A stretch of 64,000 nt of DNA, from positions 248,001 through 312,000 of the forward strand of contig CAVSJQ010000015.1 of NCBI GenBank assembly GCA_963728355.1, written 5' to 3'. Source of the DNA: Sva-07 sp963728355 (GTDB lineage Bacteria; Actinomycetota; Acidimicrobiia; Acidimicrobiales; Ilumatobacteraceae). The notes beneath the pieces were generated by a model. It had not been told where the DNA came from. It was given only the letters and a program-made list of their open reading frames with translations, and did no database searches. This document shows, piece after piece, positions 37,332 through 46,096 of this stretch. Positions within the stretch are counted from its first letter, which is position 1; every line of letters starts with the position of its first letter. The translations under genes and the position numbers were made by a program.

Positions 37332-38186
37332 ATGGCGCTCGACGTCCGCTCCTGGCTCGGCGAACAGGTCAGGACACGCGTGATCGGACCCGACCAACCC
37401 GGCCGACGAGCCGAGCTGTTCGACACCAGCGAACCGGGATGGTTCCCGGACGATGCGCCGATCCGGCGGGTCCACGCCGACGCATCGATGTTCGTGGGCG
37501 GCCTGCGCGCGCTGCTGTTCCAGTCGCTGCATCCGTTGGCGATGGCCGGCGTGGCGCAGCACTCCGACTACCGCCGCGACCCCTGGGGCCGCCTCCAGCG
37601 CACTGCGGACTTCCTCGCCGCCACCACGTTCGGGCCGGCCTCGCAGGCGCAGCGTGCGGTCGACCGCGTCCACCGCGTGCACCGGCGCGTCGAAGGCGTC
37701 GCACCGACCGGCGAACGCTACGCAGCCAACGATGCCCATCTGCTCGAGTGGGTCCACATCGCAGAACTCGACAGTTTCCTCGCCGCCCACGATCGGTACG
37801 GCGACGACCCACTGGTCGGCGCCGAACGCGACCGCTACGTCGCGGATGCCGCGGTCGTGGCGGCGGCGCTCGGTGTCGTCGATCCACCGGACACCGAGGC
37901 TCGCCTGCGCCGTCGCCTCGCCGACTACCGCCCCGAGCTCCGAGGCACGCGCGAGGCGCGGGCTGCCGCGCGCTACCTGCTGCTGCAACCACCGCTGCCA
38001 CTCGCGGCCCGCGCACCGTACGGTCTGATCGCCGGCGCCGCCGTCGCGCTCATGCCGGCATGGACACGAGTGCCGCTGCGCCTGCCCTGGCTGCCGGTGT
38101 CGGAGACGGTGGCGTTGCGTCCCGCCGGCGAGATCGTCACGCGCACCCTCCGCTGGGCCACCGCCGCGCCCGCGTCCTCGACCTGA
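37332..38186 (+). CDS. DUF2236 (MpaB/latex-oxygenase-like) protein
   Basis: 284 residues matching the DUF2236 family: ADASMFVGGLRALLFQSLHPLAMAG near residue 45, DPWGRLQRTADFLAATTFG, VHRRVEGVAPTGERYAANDA and HLLEWVHIAEL. Related proteins include the b-type haem latex clearing oxygenase and the fungal MpaB oxygenase; the conserved His residues may bind haem. Function here is unknown. ATG 37332 starts just before the conserved region; 51 bases separate it from the divergent permease. Confidence 0.75.
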   Translation: MALDVRSWLGEQVRTRVIGPDQPGRRAELFDTSEPGWFPDDAPIRRVHADASMFVGGLRALLFQSLHPLAMAGVAQHSDYRRDPWGRLQRTADFLAATTFGPASQAQRAVDRVHRVHRRVEGVAPTGERYAANDAHLLEWVHIAELDSFLAAHDRYGDDPLVGAERDRYVADAAVVAAALGVVDPPDTEARLRRRLADYRPELRGTREARAAARYLLLQPPLPLAARAPYGLIAGAAVALMPAWTRVPLRLPWLPVSETVALRPAGEIVTRTLRWATAAPASST

Positions 38187-38322
38187 TGCTGCGCCACCAC
38201 GATTCCCTTCCGTTTGCGTGCACTTTCGGGTGCAACGGTCCACCCGGAACTGCGCGCATGCGTGGTCGTGGGCGGGTTCGCACTGGTGACGATGGGCCCT
38301 GCTCGCACTGACGCCCAGCCAG

Positions 38323-38328
38323 TACCGT
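38323..38328 (+). promoter_or_regulatory. -10-like hexamer 7 nt before the lipoprotein ATG
   Basis: TACCGT, seven bases, then ATG at 38336: leaderless-like spacing. Confidence 0.35.
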
Positions 38329-38335
38329 CGCTGCC

Positions 38336-38785
38336 ATGAGTTCGCCCGCCACGTCTGCCCCCCGCCGTCTCGCCACCATCGGCGCCGTCATCGCCCTCGC
38401 TGCGGTCGCGGCGGCATGTGGAAGTGACGATCCGACGCCGGAGCTGCCCGAGGGTGGCACGGGAAGCGCCTACAACGACGCGATCATCTCGTCCGAGTCG
38501 CATGACGAGATCCTCCTCCCCGGTGCGGTCGGCGAGATGGTGGTCGCGGTCGACTGCGATCCCGACTCCGGCGGAACCCTCGTGACCGTGGTCGCCGAGG
38601 GCATCGAACCGGGGGTGTACACCGGCGTGTTCGACCCCTCGACCGGCGTCGACCTCACCCTCGACACCAGCGGCGGCGGTCAGTCGGTCGGGCAGGCCGA
38701 GATGACGCTCGACGCCGAGGAGTACACGGTGACCTTCGCCGACATCGACGGCGCAGAGTTCACCGTGCGCGGCTGTACGAGCTGA
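38336..38785 (+). CDS. Small secreted lipoprotein, unknown function
   Basis: 149 residues. A twin-Arg-free signal peptide (RRLATIGAVIALAAVAAAC) ends in a lipobox with Cys28, so the protein is probably lipid-anchored outside the membrane. The mature part is acidic and beta-rich (MVVAVDCDPDSGGTLVTVVAEG, YTVTFADIDGAEFTVRGC). Its two Cys, near residue 67 and the C-terminus, could form a disulfide. Its last 26 bases overlap the 3' end of the convergent YcaQ-like gene. Confidence 0.75.
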   Translation: MSSPATSAPRRLATIGAVIALAAVAAACGSDDPTPELPEGGTGSAYNDAIISSESHDEILLPGAVGEMVVAVDCDPDSGGTLVTVVAEGIEPGVYTGVFDPSTGVDLTLDTSGGGQSVGQAEMTLDAEEYTVTFADIDGAEFTVRGCTS

Positions 38786-39980
38786 TCGCCCGGGCAAGCG
38801 CGGGAGCAAGGTCGCCGCGCCCGGCCACCGAGATACCCGCATCGAGGCCGAGCCACTGCGCCATCGAGGTGAGTTCGGCGGCGAGTTCTCCCGCCACGTA
38901 CTGCTCGTCGATGCCGGTTTCGCCGAAAGCGCTCTGGACGAGCAGGGTCGCCGACGCGCGATCGGCCTTCAGGTCCACCCTGGCCACGAGTTCGTCGCCG
39001 AGCAGGAACGGCAGCACGTAGTACCCGTAGCGACGTTTGGCGGCCGGCACGTAGATCTCGATGCGGTAGTGGAATCCGAACAGCCGCTCGATGCGGTCGC
39101 GGTTCCACACGACCGGATCGAACGGGCTGAGCAACGCCCGCGCCGACACGCGACGCGGAATGGTGGCATCGGGATGCGTGAACGCCGCCTGCGACCACCC
39201 CTCCACGGACGCCGGAACGAGTCGCCCCTCCTCGACGAGTTCGGCGAGCAGCGTTCTGGTGTGTGCCAGCCGGTGGTAGTCGGTGAGGTCGGCGGCGGTG
39301 CCGACTCCGTGATGCTTCGCCGCTCGCACCAGCAGTTCCTTCTTCGCCTCGTGCGCCGGCGGGCCGGGCAGGGCGAGCACGTCGGCCGGGATCATCCGTT
39401 CGGCGAGGTCGTACAGCCGAGCGAAGTCGTTGGGACGACGGCGTGCGGCGACCTCACCGGTGCGGAAGAGGTGCTCCAGCGCCCGCTTGCCGTCGTCCCA
39501 GTCCCACCACGTTCCTTTCGGCCGGTCGCGCATCGCGAGGTCGCTCGCCACGATCGGGCCCTCGGACCGCACCCGATCGAGCACGTTGTCGACCAGCGAC
39601 CGGCGCTCCGCCGCCCAACGGCGCAACGACGTCCAGCGAGGGTGGTCGGTCATCGCCCACCGCTGGAAGGGATGGAGCTCGATGGGGACGTGGCACGCCT
39701 CGTGCACCCAGAACTCGAACAGATCGCCGTGGCGGGTCGCGTCGTGGATCAGGCTGCGCGGGTGCGGCCCCAGCCGGGCGAACAGCGGCAACTCCTGGCT
39801 GCGTACCAGCACGTTGACGGAGTCGATCTGGATGAGGCCCATCCGGTCGACGACACGTCGGAGATGGCGCCGATCGATGCGCCCGGTGGGGCGAGGGTCG
39901 GTGAACCCTTGCGCGCCGAGAGCGAGCCGGCGCGCCTCGGCGCGGGACAGTTCCACGGTGGTCGACGTCGATCGGACCAT
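38760..39980 (-). CDS. Winged-helix DNA glycosylase-like protein, YcaQ/AlkX family
   Basis: 406 residues of the HTH_42 (PF06224) family. MGLIQIDSVNVLVRSQELPLF contains the QxD motif that carries the catalytic Asp in crosslink-repair glycosylases such as YcaQ and AlkZ. HEACHVPIELHPFQRW and SPFDPVVWNRDRIERLFGF, YGYYVLPFLLGDELVARVDL are also family-typical. It probably excises alkylated or crosslinked bases. In antibiotic producers AlkZ homologues give self-resistance; here it is far from the NRPS. The gene follows the cyclophilin gene by 30 bases. Confidence 0.85.
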   Translation of the reverse strand: MVRSTSTTVELSRAEARRLALGAQGFTDPRPTGRIDRRHLRRVVDRMGLIQIDSVNVLVRSQELPLFARLGPHPRSLIHDATRHGDLFEFWVHEACHVPIELHPFQRWAMTDHPRWTSLRRWAAERRSLVDNVLDRVRSEGPIVASDLAMRDRPKGTWWDWDDGKRALEHLFRTGEVAARRRPNDFARLYDLAERMIPADVLALPGPPAHEAKKELLVRAAKHHGVGTAADLTDYHRLAHTRTLLAELVEEGRLVPASVEGWSQAAFTHPDATIPRRVSARALLSPFDPVVWNRDRIERLFGFHYRIEIYVPAAKRRYGYYVLPFLLGDELVARVDLKADRASATLLVQSAFGETGIDEQYVAGELAAELTSMAQWLGLDAGISVAGRGDLAPALARAISSYSRAR

Positions 39981-40010
39981 CGTGCCCGAGCCCGGCCGCA
40001 GACGCCGCCG

Positions 40011-40571
40011 TCAGTCGTCGGCGACGGTGATCTCGACGGAGTTGATCACGACGTCCGTCTTCGGCTTGTCGCCGCCGCCGGTGGGGACCTTCTGCATCTG
40101 ATCGACCACATCGAGACCCTTCACCACCTGCCCGAACAGGCTGTAAGCCGGCGGCAGACCCACGCCGGACGGGCCGGACACGATGAAGAACTGGCTGCCG
40201 TTGGTGTTCGGTCCTGCGTTGGCCATCGCCACCGAGCCGATCTGGTACTCGCGAGGCTTGGGCAGTTCGTCGTCGAACCGGTATCCCGGGCCGCCACGAC
40301 CGGTGCCGGTCGGGTCGCCGCCCTGGCACATGAAGCCGTTGATGATCCGATGGAAGATCACGCCGTCGTAGAAGTGGTTGAGCGCGAGGAAGACGAAGTT
40401 GTTGACGGTCGTCGGTGCCTTGACGGCATCGAGTGCGATGACGATCTCGCCCAGGCTCGTGTCGAGCTTGGCGGTGTACCGCTTGGACGGGTCGATGCCC
40501 ATCTCGGGCGCTTCCTTGAAGTCCTGCTGCTTGGGAGCCGAACCATCGAACGGGGGGAACGCTGTAGCCAT
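40011..40571 (-). CDS. Cyclophilin-type peptidyl-prolyl cis-trans isomerase
   Basis: 186 residues, cytosolic (no signal peptide). The cyclophilin core is plain: APTTVNNFVFLALNHFYDG, FHRIINGFMCQGGDPTGTG, with catalytic Arg in FHR, GSVAMANAGPNTNGSQFFI and SLFGQVVKGLDVVDQM. It catalyses proline isomerisation in protein folding. ATG 40571 is preferred to 40658 because it follows a TAGGGT hexamer by 8 nt and the extension has no similarity to the family. Confidence 0.92.
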   Translation of the reverse strand: MATAFPPFDGSAPKQQDFKEAPEMGIDPSKRYTAKLDTSLGEIVIALDAVKAPTTVNNFVFLALNHFYDGVIFHRIINGFMCQGGDPTGTGRGGPGYRFDDELPKPREYQIGSVAMANAGPNTNGSQFFIVSGPSGVGLPPAYSLFGQVVKGLDVVDQMQKVPTGGGDKPKTDVVINSVEITVADD

Positions 40572-40647
40572 GGCGCCTGACCCTATCGGCCGGGGCGTCA
40601 CCGACGGTCGGGACGCACGTCTGCGCCCCACACCGCGACGGTCGCAC

Positions 40648-40685
40648 CGAACTGTCACACTGAGCCCGGCACGGTGTGACAGTTC
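40648..40685. terminator. Perfect 13-bp hairpin (second repeat family)
   Basis: Arms CGAACTGTCACAC and GTGTGACAGTTCG are perfectly complementary around a 12-nt loop. It lies 16 bases after the stop of the sugar-binding protein gene (minus strand) and before the cyclophilin start, a natural place for a transcription terminator, although no U-tract follows. A related copy is at 9762-9797. Confidence 0.65.
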
Positions 40686-40701
40686 GGGGCGGTGGGGCAG
40701 A

Positions 40702-42288
40702 TCAGTTGCGCTGGTTGTAGCTCGCGATCAGGGCGTTGGCCTGGGTGGCGGCATCGGTCAGGGTCGATTCGACGTCGGCACCGTTGAAGATCGCCGCCGT
40801 CGCATTGGCCGTGACGACGCGCACTTCGCGCTGCGGACCCAGCACCGGGGCGAGCGACGTCTCGCTGTCGACGTCGCCGACCATCTGGTCGTAGGCGACA
40901 CGGAACCGCGGATCCTCGGCGTAGGTCGACAGCAGCGGCTCGATGTCGAGCGCGTCGCTGCGCACCGGCACGTATCCCGTCTGCGCCGCCCACTGGGACT
41001 GTGCCTCGGCGGTGATCAGGTAGGTGATGTAGTCCCACGCCGCTGCCGTCTTCTCGTCGCCCTTGCCATCGACGATCCACAGTGAGGCGCCACCGAGATT
41101 CACGCCCGGCTCGGGGCTCGGTCCGGGCATCGGCCCGATGCCGACGTCGGCGGCGGTGAGTCCCGGCGCCAGACCTCCGTCGATCGCAGCGAGCACGCCG
41201 CCGAGTGCGGCGCTGCTCCCGATCGTCATCGCACCGTCGGCTGCCGGGTCGATCAGCTTCAGATAGGTGTCCTGGCCGCTGGCGTTGTCGCCGATCGACA
41301 CGGCCAGGCCGTCGTCGATCATCTGCTGCAGGAAGGTCATCAGCTCGACACCGGTGGCACTGTCGAAGAGCACCTCGGTGGCGGGGGCCGCGCGACCGTT
41401 GTCGTTGTTCGCATACGGCTCACCCGCACGGGCGAACCACTGCTCGAGGAACCAGCCACCACCCGAGTTCGTGCCCGAGTCGAGCACCCAGCCGTAGGTG
41501 GCGGCGCCGCTGTCGACGATCTGCTGCGACGCGTCACGCATCTCCTCGAGCGTGATGGGGCTGTTCTCGGGATCGAGCCCCGCCGCCACGAACTTCGGAC
41601 GCAGGTAGTACAGCACCGGGTTGCTCACGTTGAACGGCATCGCCCACTGGACTCCCTGGAACGTGTAGGCGTCGAGCGCCCGAGCGAGGAAGGGCGACGT
41701 GTCGAAGCCACTGTCCTGCATGCATGCGCCCACCGGGATCATCGTGTCGGACTGCGCGAAGGTCTGCAGCGAGTACTCGGGGAACTGGATGATCTCCGGC
41801 CGGCTGTCGGGGCTCGACTGGATGTACTTGTCGATGGCAGCGTCGTAGCCGGTCTGGTTCTGCAGGGTGACCTTCACCTGGTCCTGGCTGGTGTTGTAGG
41901 CGTTGGTCAACTCGGTCAGCGCATCCTCGAGCACGTCGTTCATCCCGTGCCAGAACGTGATCTCCACCGGGCCGGACGCCGACCCGAGCGCGCCGGTCGG
42001 ACAGTCGGGGAACTGCGCCAACGGCGCCTGAGTGGTCGTCGAGGCAAGCGCGGTGTCGTCGGACGTCGTCGCTTGCGTGTCGCCCGAGGTGGCGCCCGTC
42101 GTGGCGTCGGGAGCCGGCGTCGTGGGGGTCTGGTCGCTGCCGCTGTCGATCTCGAGGGCCGACTCGCCCGACGAACACGCCGCAGCGATCGACGCGCTCG
42201 CCACAGCGAGGGCCGCCACTCGGAGCAGTGGTCCGCTGCGGGAACGTTGGCCGACGGAACGACGGCGACGGTGTGCTGGGGGAAGCAT
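40702..42288 (-). CDS. ABC transporter extracellular solute-binding lipoprotein (UgpB-like)
   Basis: 528 residues. The signal peptide ends VASASIAAAC with a lipobox Cys, then a Thr/Ala-rich linker of about 60 residues. The mature part is a type 1 solute-binding protein: VEITFWHGMNDVLEDALTEL, QNQTGYDAAIDKYIQS, PEIIQFPEYSLQTFAQSD, typical of glycerol-3-phosphate/maltose-type binding proteins, where UgpB has FWHSM. It lies 4 bases after the permease gene. The partner ATPase is not in this cluster. Confidence 0.9.
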   Translation of the reverse strand: MLPPAHRRRRSVGQRSRSGPLLRVAALAVASASIAAACSSGESALEIDSGSDQTPTTPAPDATTGATSGDTQATTSDDTALASTTTQAPLAQFPDCPTGALGSASGPVEITFWHGMNDVLEDALTELTNAYNTSQDQVKVTLQNQTGYDAAIDKYIQSSPDSRPEIIQFPEYSLQTFAQSDTMIPVGACMQDSGFDTSPFLARALDAYTFQGVQWAMPFNVSNPVLYYLRPKFVAAGLDPENSPITLEEMRDASQQIVDSGAATYGWVLDSGTNSGGGWFLEQWFARAGEPYANNDNGRAAPATEVLFDSATGVELMTFLQQMIDDGLAVSIGDNASGQDTYLKLIDPAADGAMTIGSSAALGGVLAAIDGGLAPGLTAADVGIGPMPGPSPEPGVNLGGASLWIVDGKGDEKTAAAWDYITYLITAEAQSQWAAQTGYVPVRSDALDIEPLLSTYAEDPRFRVAYDQMVGDVDSETSLAPVLGPQREVRVVTANATAAIFNGADVESTLTDAATQANALIASYNQRN

Positions 42289-42292
42289 CAGG

Positions 42293-43222
42293 TCATCCTT
42301 TCACGGCGCCCGCGGTGAGCCCGCGGACGAGTTGACGTTGGAACACGAACAGCGCCACGAAGATGGGCACGGCAGCGATCACCGTGCCGGCCATCACGAG
42401 GTTGGGCTCGGACAGACTCGACCGGCTGAGCAGCCGGAGGCCGCTCTGCACCGTGTTCATGTCGGCCTCGTTGATGACCAGGTTCGGCCACAGGTACTGG
42501 TTCCAGGTACCGAGGAAGCTGAACAGGGCGAGCGCGCCGATCGTCGGTCGCACGAGCGGCACCCCGACGTGGCGGAGGAATCCGAGGTGGCCGACCCCGT
42601 CGATCGCGGCGGCGTCGCGCAGGTCGCGGGGCAGGGTCATGAAGACCTGGCGCAGCAGGAAGATCCCGAACGCGGTCGCCAGGAACGGCACCGCCAGGCC
42701 CTGATAGGTGTTGAGCCATCCGAGACTGTCGACCGTGTCGAGGTTGACGACGAGTGTCGCCTCCACCGGCACCAGCAGCGTGGCGACGAACGCGAGGAAC
42801 ACGATGCGCTTGCCCGGGAAGCGGAGAATGGCGAACGCGTACGCGGCCAGAACCGACGTGACGACCTGCGCCACGGTGACGATCACGGCGACCACCAACG
42901 AGTTGAACAGGTACCGACCCAGCCGGCCCTCGTTCCAGGCCTCGACCAGCACGTCGAAGGTCACGGTGGTCGGCAACAACGGGTTCTGCAATACCTCGCT
43001 GCCCGGCTTCAACGCCGCGACCACCGTGGTGTAGATCGGGAAGACGACCACGAAGGTCACGATGCACAGCAGTGCATAGCGGCCGAGTCGTCCGGCACCC
43101 GACGGCTCGTCGAACGACTGCCGTAAGCGTCGACGTGGAACCCGCGTGGGATCGGCTCCGGTGGGACGCACGATCGCCCCGGTGCTCTCGAGGCCGGACG
43201 GCTCGGCGCGATCATTCGCCAT
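42293..43222 (-). CDS. ABC sugar permease, MalG/UgpE-like
   Basis: 309 residues with six membrane segments. The EAA loop reads DLRDAAAIDGVGHLGFLRHVGVPL, which docks on the ATPase. It pairs with the permease encoded immediately upstream (11-base overlap) and the binding protein downstream. Together they form an importer for glycerol-3-phosphate, glycerophosphodiesters or an oligosaccharide; the exact substrate cannot be read. Confidence 0.9.
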   Translation of the reverse strand: MANDRAEPSGLESTGAIVRPTGADPTRVPRRRLRQSFDEPSGAGRLGRYALLCIVTFVVVFPIYTTVVAALKPGSEVLQNPLLPTTVTFDVLVEAWNEGRLGRYLFNSLVVAVIVTVAQVVTSVLAAYAFAILRFPGKRIVFLAFVATLLVPVEATLVVNLDTVDSLGWLNTYQGLAVPFLATAFGIFLLRQVFMTLPRDLRDAAAIDGVGHLGFLRHVGVPLVRPTIGALALFSFLGTWNQYLWPNLVINEADMNTVQSGLRLLSRSSLSEPNLVMAGTVIAAVPIFVALFVFQRQLVRGLTAGAVKG

Positions 43223-44174
43223 AGTGCACCCGACGTCCGATGCCGGCGAGCTGCAGGCCCGACAGCACGAGGAGGATCACGAACAGCAGCACGGCGGCGC
43301 CGGCCTGCAGACCGGCGTCGTTGCGGATCGGCGAGTTCTGACCGTAGATGAAGTACGGGATGGTGGTGGTCGGGTTCGTCGGCTGCGGACCTCCCCCGGT
43401 GAGCAGGTCGATCTCGCCGTACGCCTGGAACGCGCGAGTCGACGACACGATGACGACGAACAGCAACGTGGGGCCCATCATCGGCACGGTGATCGACCAG
43501 AAGCGGCGGATGCCTCCGGCTCCGTCGACTGCGGCGGCCTCGTGCAGGTCGCGCGGGATCGACTGCAGCCCGGCGGTGACCAGGATGAACGTGAAACCGA
43601 GATTCGCCCACACGCTCGATGCGCTCACCGCCCAGAGCGCGGTGTCGGGGTCCTGGAGCCATCCGGGACTCTTCACGGACGGGAACAGCGAGTTGAACCA
43701 CCCGACGTTGGCCAGCACACCCACCGACGGTTGCAGCAGGAACAGCCACATCAGACTCGCCACGGCCACGGACGTCGCGACCGTCGACGAGAAGACGGCG
43801 CGAAACAGACCGATCCCGCGCAGGTGCTTGTCGGCGAGCACCGCCAGCCCGACACCGAGGATCACACCTGCCGGCACCGTGATCAGTGCGAAACGGATCG
43901 TGACGGCGAGCGCATTCTGGAACTCGTTGCTGCGGAAGAGGTCGACGTACTGCCCGAATCCCTGCGACACGCACCGGTTGCCGAAGTTGTCGCAGCGCTG
44001 CTGGCCGAGCCACACGGCTCTGCCCAACGGGTACAGCACGAACACGCCGAGGATGATCGCCGACGGTGCGAGCATCATCGTCGCGAGCGGGAGATCCCCC
44101 CATCGCGCTCGTCGACGCCGATCCGAGGCCACGTCGCGAACACTATTCACCCCGAGCCCCGGCGGGCCCATCAT
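43212..44174 (-). CDS. ABC sugar permease, MalF/UgpA-like
   Basis: 320 residues with six membrane segments (first: LATMMLAPSAIILGVFVLYPLG) and an EAA loop DLHEAAAVDGAGGIRRFWSITVP. It contains the large segment 1-2 loop usual for UgpA (QQRCDNFGNRCVSQGFGQYVDLF). Its two Cys there are unusual. ATG 44174 is chosen; GTG 44150 would also work and would lengthen the 25-base gap to the divergent DksA-like gene. Confidence 0.88.
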   Translation of the reverse strand: MMGPPGLGVNSVRDVASDRRRRARWGDLPLATMMLAPSAIILGVFVLYPLGRAVWLGQQRCDNFGNRCVSQGFGQYVDLFRSNEFQNALAVTIRFALITVPAGVILGVGLAVLADKHLRGIGLFRAVFSSTVATSVAVASLMWLFLLQPSVGVLANVGWFNSLFPSVKSPGWLQDPDTALWAVSASSVWANLGFTFILVTAGLQSIPRDLHEAAAVDGAGGIRRFWSITVPMMGPTLLFVVIVSSTRAFQAYGEIDLLTGGGPQPTNPTTTIPYFIYGQNSPIRNDAGLQAGAAVLLFVILLVLSGLQLAGIGRRVHYGE

Positions 44175-44199
44175 CGTCGAGCGACTAGCCTCGCACGCT

Positions 44200-44439
44200 G
44201 TGACCGACTCCTCCTCCGAGACGACGACACCTGCTGCTGACACCCCCGCAGACGTTGCGCCGGCCGCCCCGCAGCCGCCGGTCGACGAGGTCGACCTCGA
44301 CGCCGTCGAACGGGATCTCGCCGCCGTGGAAGTCGCACTCGAGCGGCTGTCGGACGGCACGTACTGGACCGACGAGGTGACGGGCGAGCCCCTCCCCGAG
44401 CACGTCCTGGCCGCAGACCCCACCGCACGGCGGGCGTGA
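44200..44439 (+). CDS. Small DksA/TraR-like protein lacking zinc-finger cysteines
   Basis: 79 residues, acidic. After a Thr/Ala/Pro-rich 28-residue leader, VDLDAVERDLAAVEVALERL is a helix and the C-terminus LSDGTYWTDEVTGEPLPEHV lines up with the DksA/TraR finger (GTYGxCxxCGxxIPxxRL), with both visible Cys replaced (by Asp and Thr) and the final Cys pair absent. TAGCCT lies 8 nt before the GTG. Its TGA overlaps the ATG of the UbiB-like gene, so the two are coupled. It could bind RNA polymerase as zinc-independent DksA forms do; that is inference. Confidence 0.7.
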   Translation: MTDSSSETTTPAADTPADVAPAAPQPPVDEVDLDAVERDLAAVEVALERLSDGTYWTDEVTGEPLPEHVLAADPTARRA

Positions 44440-45887
44440 TGCAGAAGAAGGCTGTCGCAGGTCTCGCATCGGTGGTTGCGCTCGCAGCCGGCCTCGCTGC
44501 CGCAGCGCAGAAGGCGAAGGAGTCACCGCTCACGAGCCGTTTCAACCGCTCGGTGCGCGTGTGGAAGCTGTCGGCACGCAACTCGGCACGCTTCGCCGTA
44601 TCGCGCGTCCGCGGCATCGGCTCGGCCGAGGAGCGACGGGCCCAGCTCGACGAACAGTTCGCCATCCGCACCGCAGAGGACGTCGCGAAGGAACTCGGCG
44701 AGATGAAGGGCGTCCTGATGAAGGCCGGCCAGCTGATCAGCTTCATCTTCGAAGCGCTGCCCGACGAGGCGCAGGAGGCGCTCGCCACGCTGCAGGCCGA
44801 CGCCGCACCGATGGCGCCCACCCTCGCCGCGAACGTGGTGAAGGGCGACTTCGGCAAGCCGCCCGAGAAGGTCTTCCTCGACTGGTCCGACATGCCGGTA
44901 GCTGCGGCGTCGATCGGCCAGGTTCATCGGGCGGTCACCCACGACGGGCGTGACGTCGCCGTCAAGGTGCAGTACCCGGGCGTGCACGAGGCGATCGAGA
45001 GCGACCTCGACGCCGCCGAGGTGATGTACGCGATGTTCTCGTCGATGATGCTCAAGGGACTCGACGCGAAGGGACTCGTCGACGAACTTCGCGACCGCAT
45101 GCGCGAGGAACTCGACTACTCGATCGAAGCCGGCAACCTCGCCGAGTTCGAGTCCCGCTTCCAGGGCCATCCATGGGTGCGCATCCCCAAGCTGGTGCCC
45201 GAGCTGAGCAGCGCCCGGGTGCTCACCACGGAGTGGATCGACGGCATGACGTTCGACCAGTTCCGCGCAACGGAGTCCTCTGCCACCAAGCAACGCGCCG
45301 CCGAGGTGATCTGGCGGTTCGCCCAGGGCGCGATCATGCGTCACGGGATCTTCAACGGCGATCCCCATCCCGGCAACTACAAGTTCCACCACGACGGCAG
45401 CGTCACGTTCCTCGACTACGGCCTGGTCAAGCGGTGGTCGCCGGGCGAGTGGGAGACGCTGCGCCCGACCGTCGACGCGATCATCATCGAGCGTGATCCG
45501 AACCTGCTCGTGCGCGAGATGGTCAACTCCGGCTTCCTTCCCGCCGGCCACGGTCTCGATCCGGCGCTCGTCTACGACTACGTCTCGAGCCCGTACGTGC
45601 CGTACCTCACCGATGACTTCACCTTCACCCGGGACTGGATGCGCGAGACGATCGCCAAGATCTTCGACGTGCAGGGACCGCACGGGCCGGTGATCGAACA
45701 GCTCAACATGCCGCCGAGCTTCGTGATCCTCGACCGTGTCGTGTGGGGGGTGAGCGCGATCCTCGGCAAGCTCGAAGCAACGGGGCCGTGGCGCGCCATG
45801 CTGCTCGAGTACATCGCCGACGGCGAGCCGGCGACCGACCTCGGTGCGGCCGAGGCCGTGTGGGCCGCCGATCGCCCGATCCACTGA
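44439..45887 (+). CDS. ABC1/UbiB-family atypical kinase
   Basis: 482 residues. The family-specific KxGQ motif is MKAGQLISF, the Ala-rich loop is PVAAASIGQVHRA, and VAVKVQYPGVHEAIESDL carries the nucleotide-binding Lys. GIFNGDPHPGNYKFHHDG and FLDYGLVKRW give the catalytic-loop and metal Asp residues. UbiB/ADCK proteins are ATPases that support quinone and lipid metabolism at the membrane. The first 25 residues are hydrophobic (VAGLASVVALAAGLAAAAQ) and may be a membrane anchor. ATG 44439 overlaps the preceding stop; GTG 44436 is possible. Confidence 0.9.
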   Translation: MQKKAVAGLASVVALAAGLAAAAQKAKESPLTSRFNRSVRVWKLSARNSARFAVSRVRGIGSAEERRAQLDEQFAIRTAEDVAKELGEMKGVLMKAGQLISFIFEALPDEAQEALATLQADAAPMAPTLAANVVKGDFGKPPEKVFLDWSDMPVAAASIGQVHRAVTHDGRDVAVKVQYPGVHEAIESDLDAAEVMYAMFSSMMLKGLDAKGLVDELRDRMREELDYSIEAGNLAEFESRFQGHPWVRIPKLVPELSSARVLTTEWIDGMTFDQFRATESSATKQRAAEVIWRFAQGAIMRHGIFNGDPHPGNYKFHHDGSVTFLDYGLVKRWSPGEWETLRPTVDAIIIERDPNLLVREMVNSGFLPAGHGLDPALVYDYVSSPYVPYLTDDFTFTRDWMRETIAKIFDVQGPHGPVIEQLNMPPSFVILDRVVWGVSAILGKLEATGPWRAMLLEYIADGEPATDLGAAEAVWAADRPIH

Positions 45888-45930
45888 CGCCGTCCCGCAC
45901 GCCACTCCGAGATACCACCCGGCCCTCCGG

Positions 45931-46033
45931 GCGATGAGTGAAAAGCCGGCATGTGGGCGGTTGGCTCATCACCGGCCGGCACCGTCTCCGAGCGATGAGC
46001 GAAAAGCCGGGATTTGGGCGGTTGGCTCATCGC
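45931..46033 (+). repeat. Doublet of the 42-nt hairpin repeat
   Basis: Units at 45931-45972 and 45992-46033 with a 19-nt gap. The first unit has GATGAGTG and GCTCATCAC arms, one compensated-looking change on each side. Located between the UbiB-like gene and the ferritin-like operon, both on the plus strand. The 210-base intergenic space holds nothing else recognisable apart from the hexamer at 46084. Confidence 0.95.
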
Positions 46034-46083
46034 TGTGCGGCGCGGGCAGGCGGTCCGGTCCGGCGGCGGGGGCACGATCTCAC

Positions 46084-46089
46084 TAGCGT
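46084..46089 (+). promoter_or_regulatory. -10-like hexamer 7 nt before the first ferritin-like gene
   Basis: TAGCGT, seven bases, then ATG at 46097; the hexamer sequence is identical to those before aguB and the zinc-protease gene. Confidence 0.4.
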
Positions 46090-46096
46090 CGTGCGG

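Noticed and set aside
37281..38243. Extension of the AI-2E permease frame by about 320 residues
   Set aside because: The added residues are Arg/Gly-rich shadow of the DUF2236 gene on the other strand.
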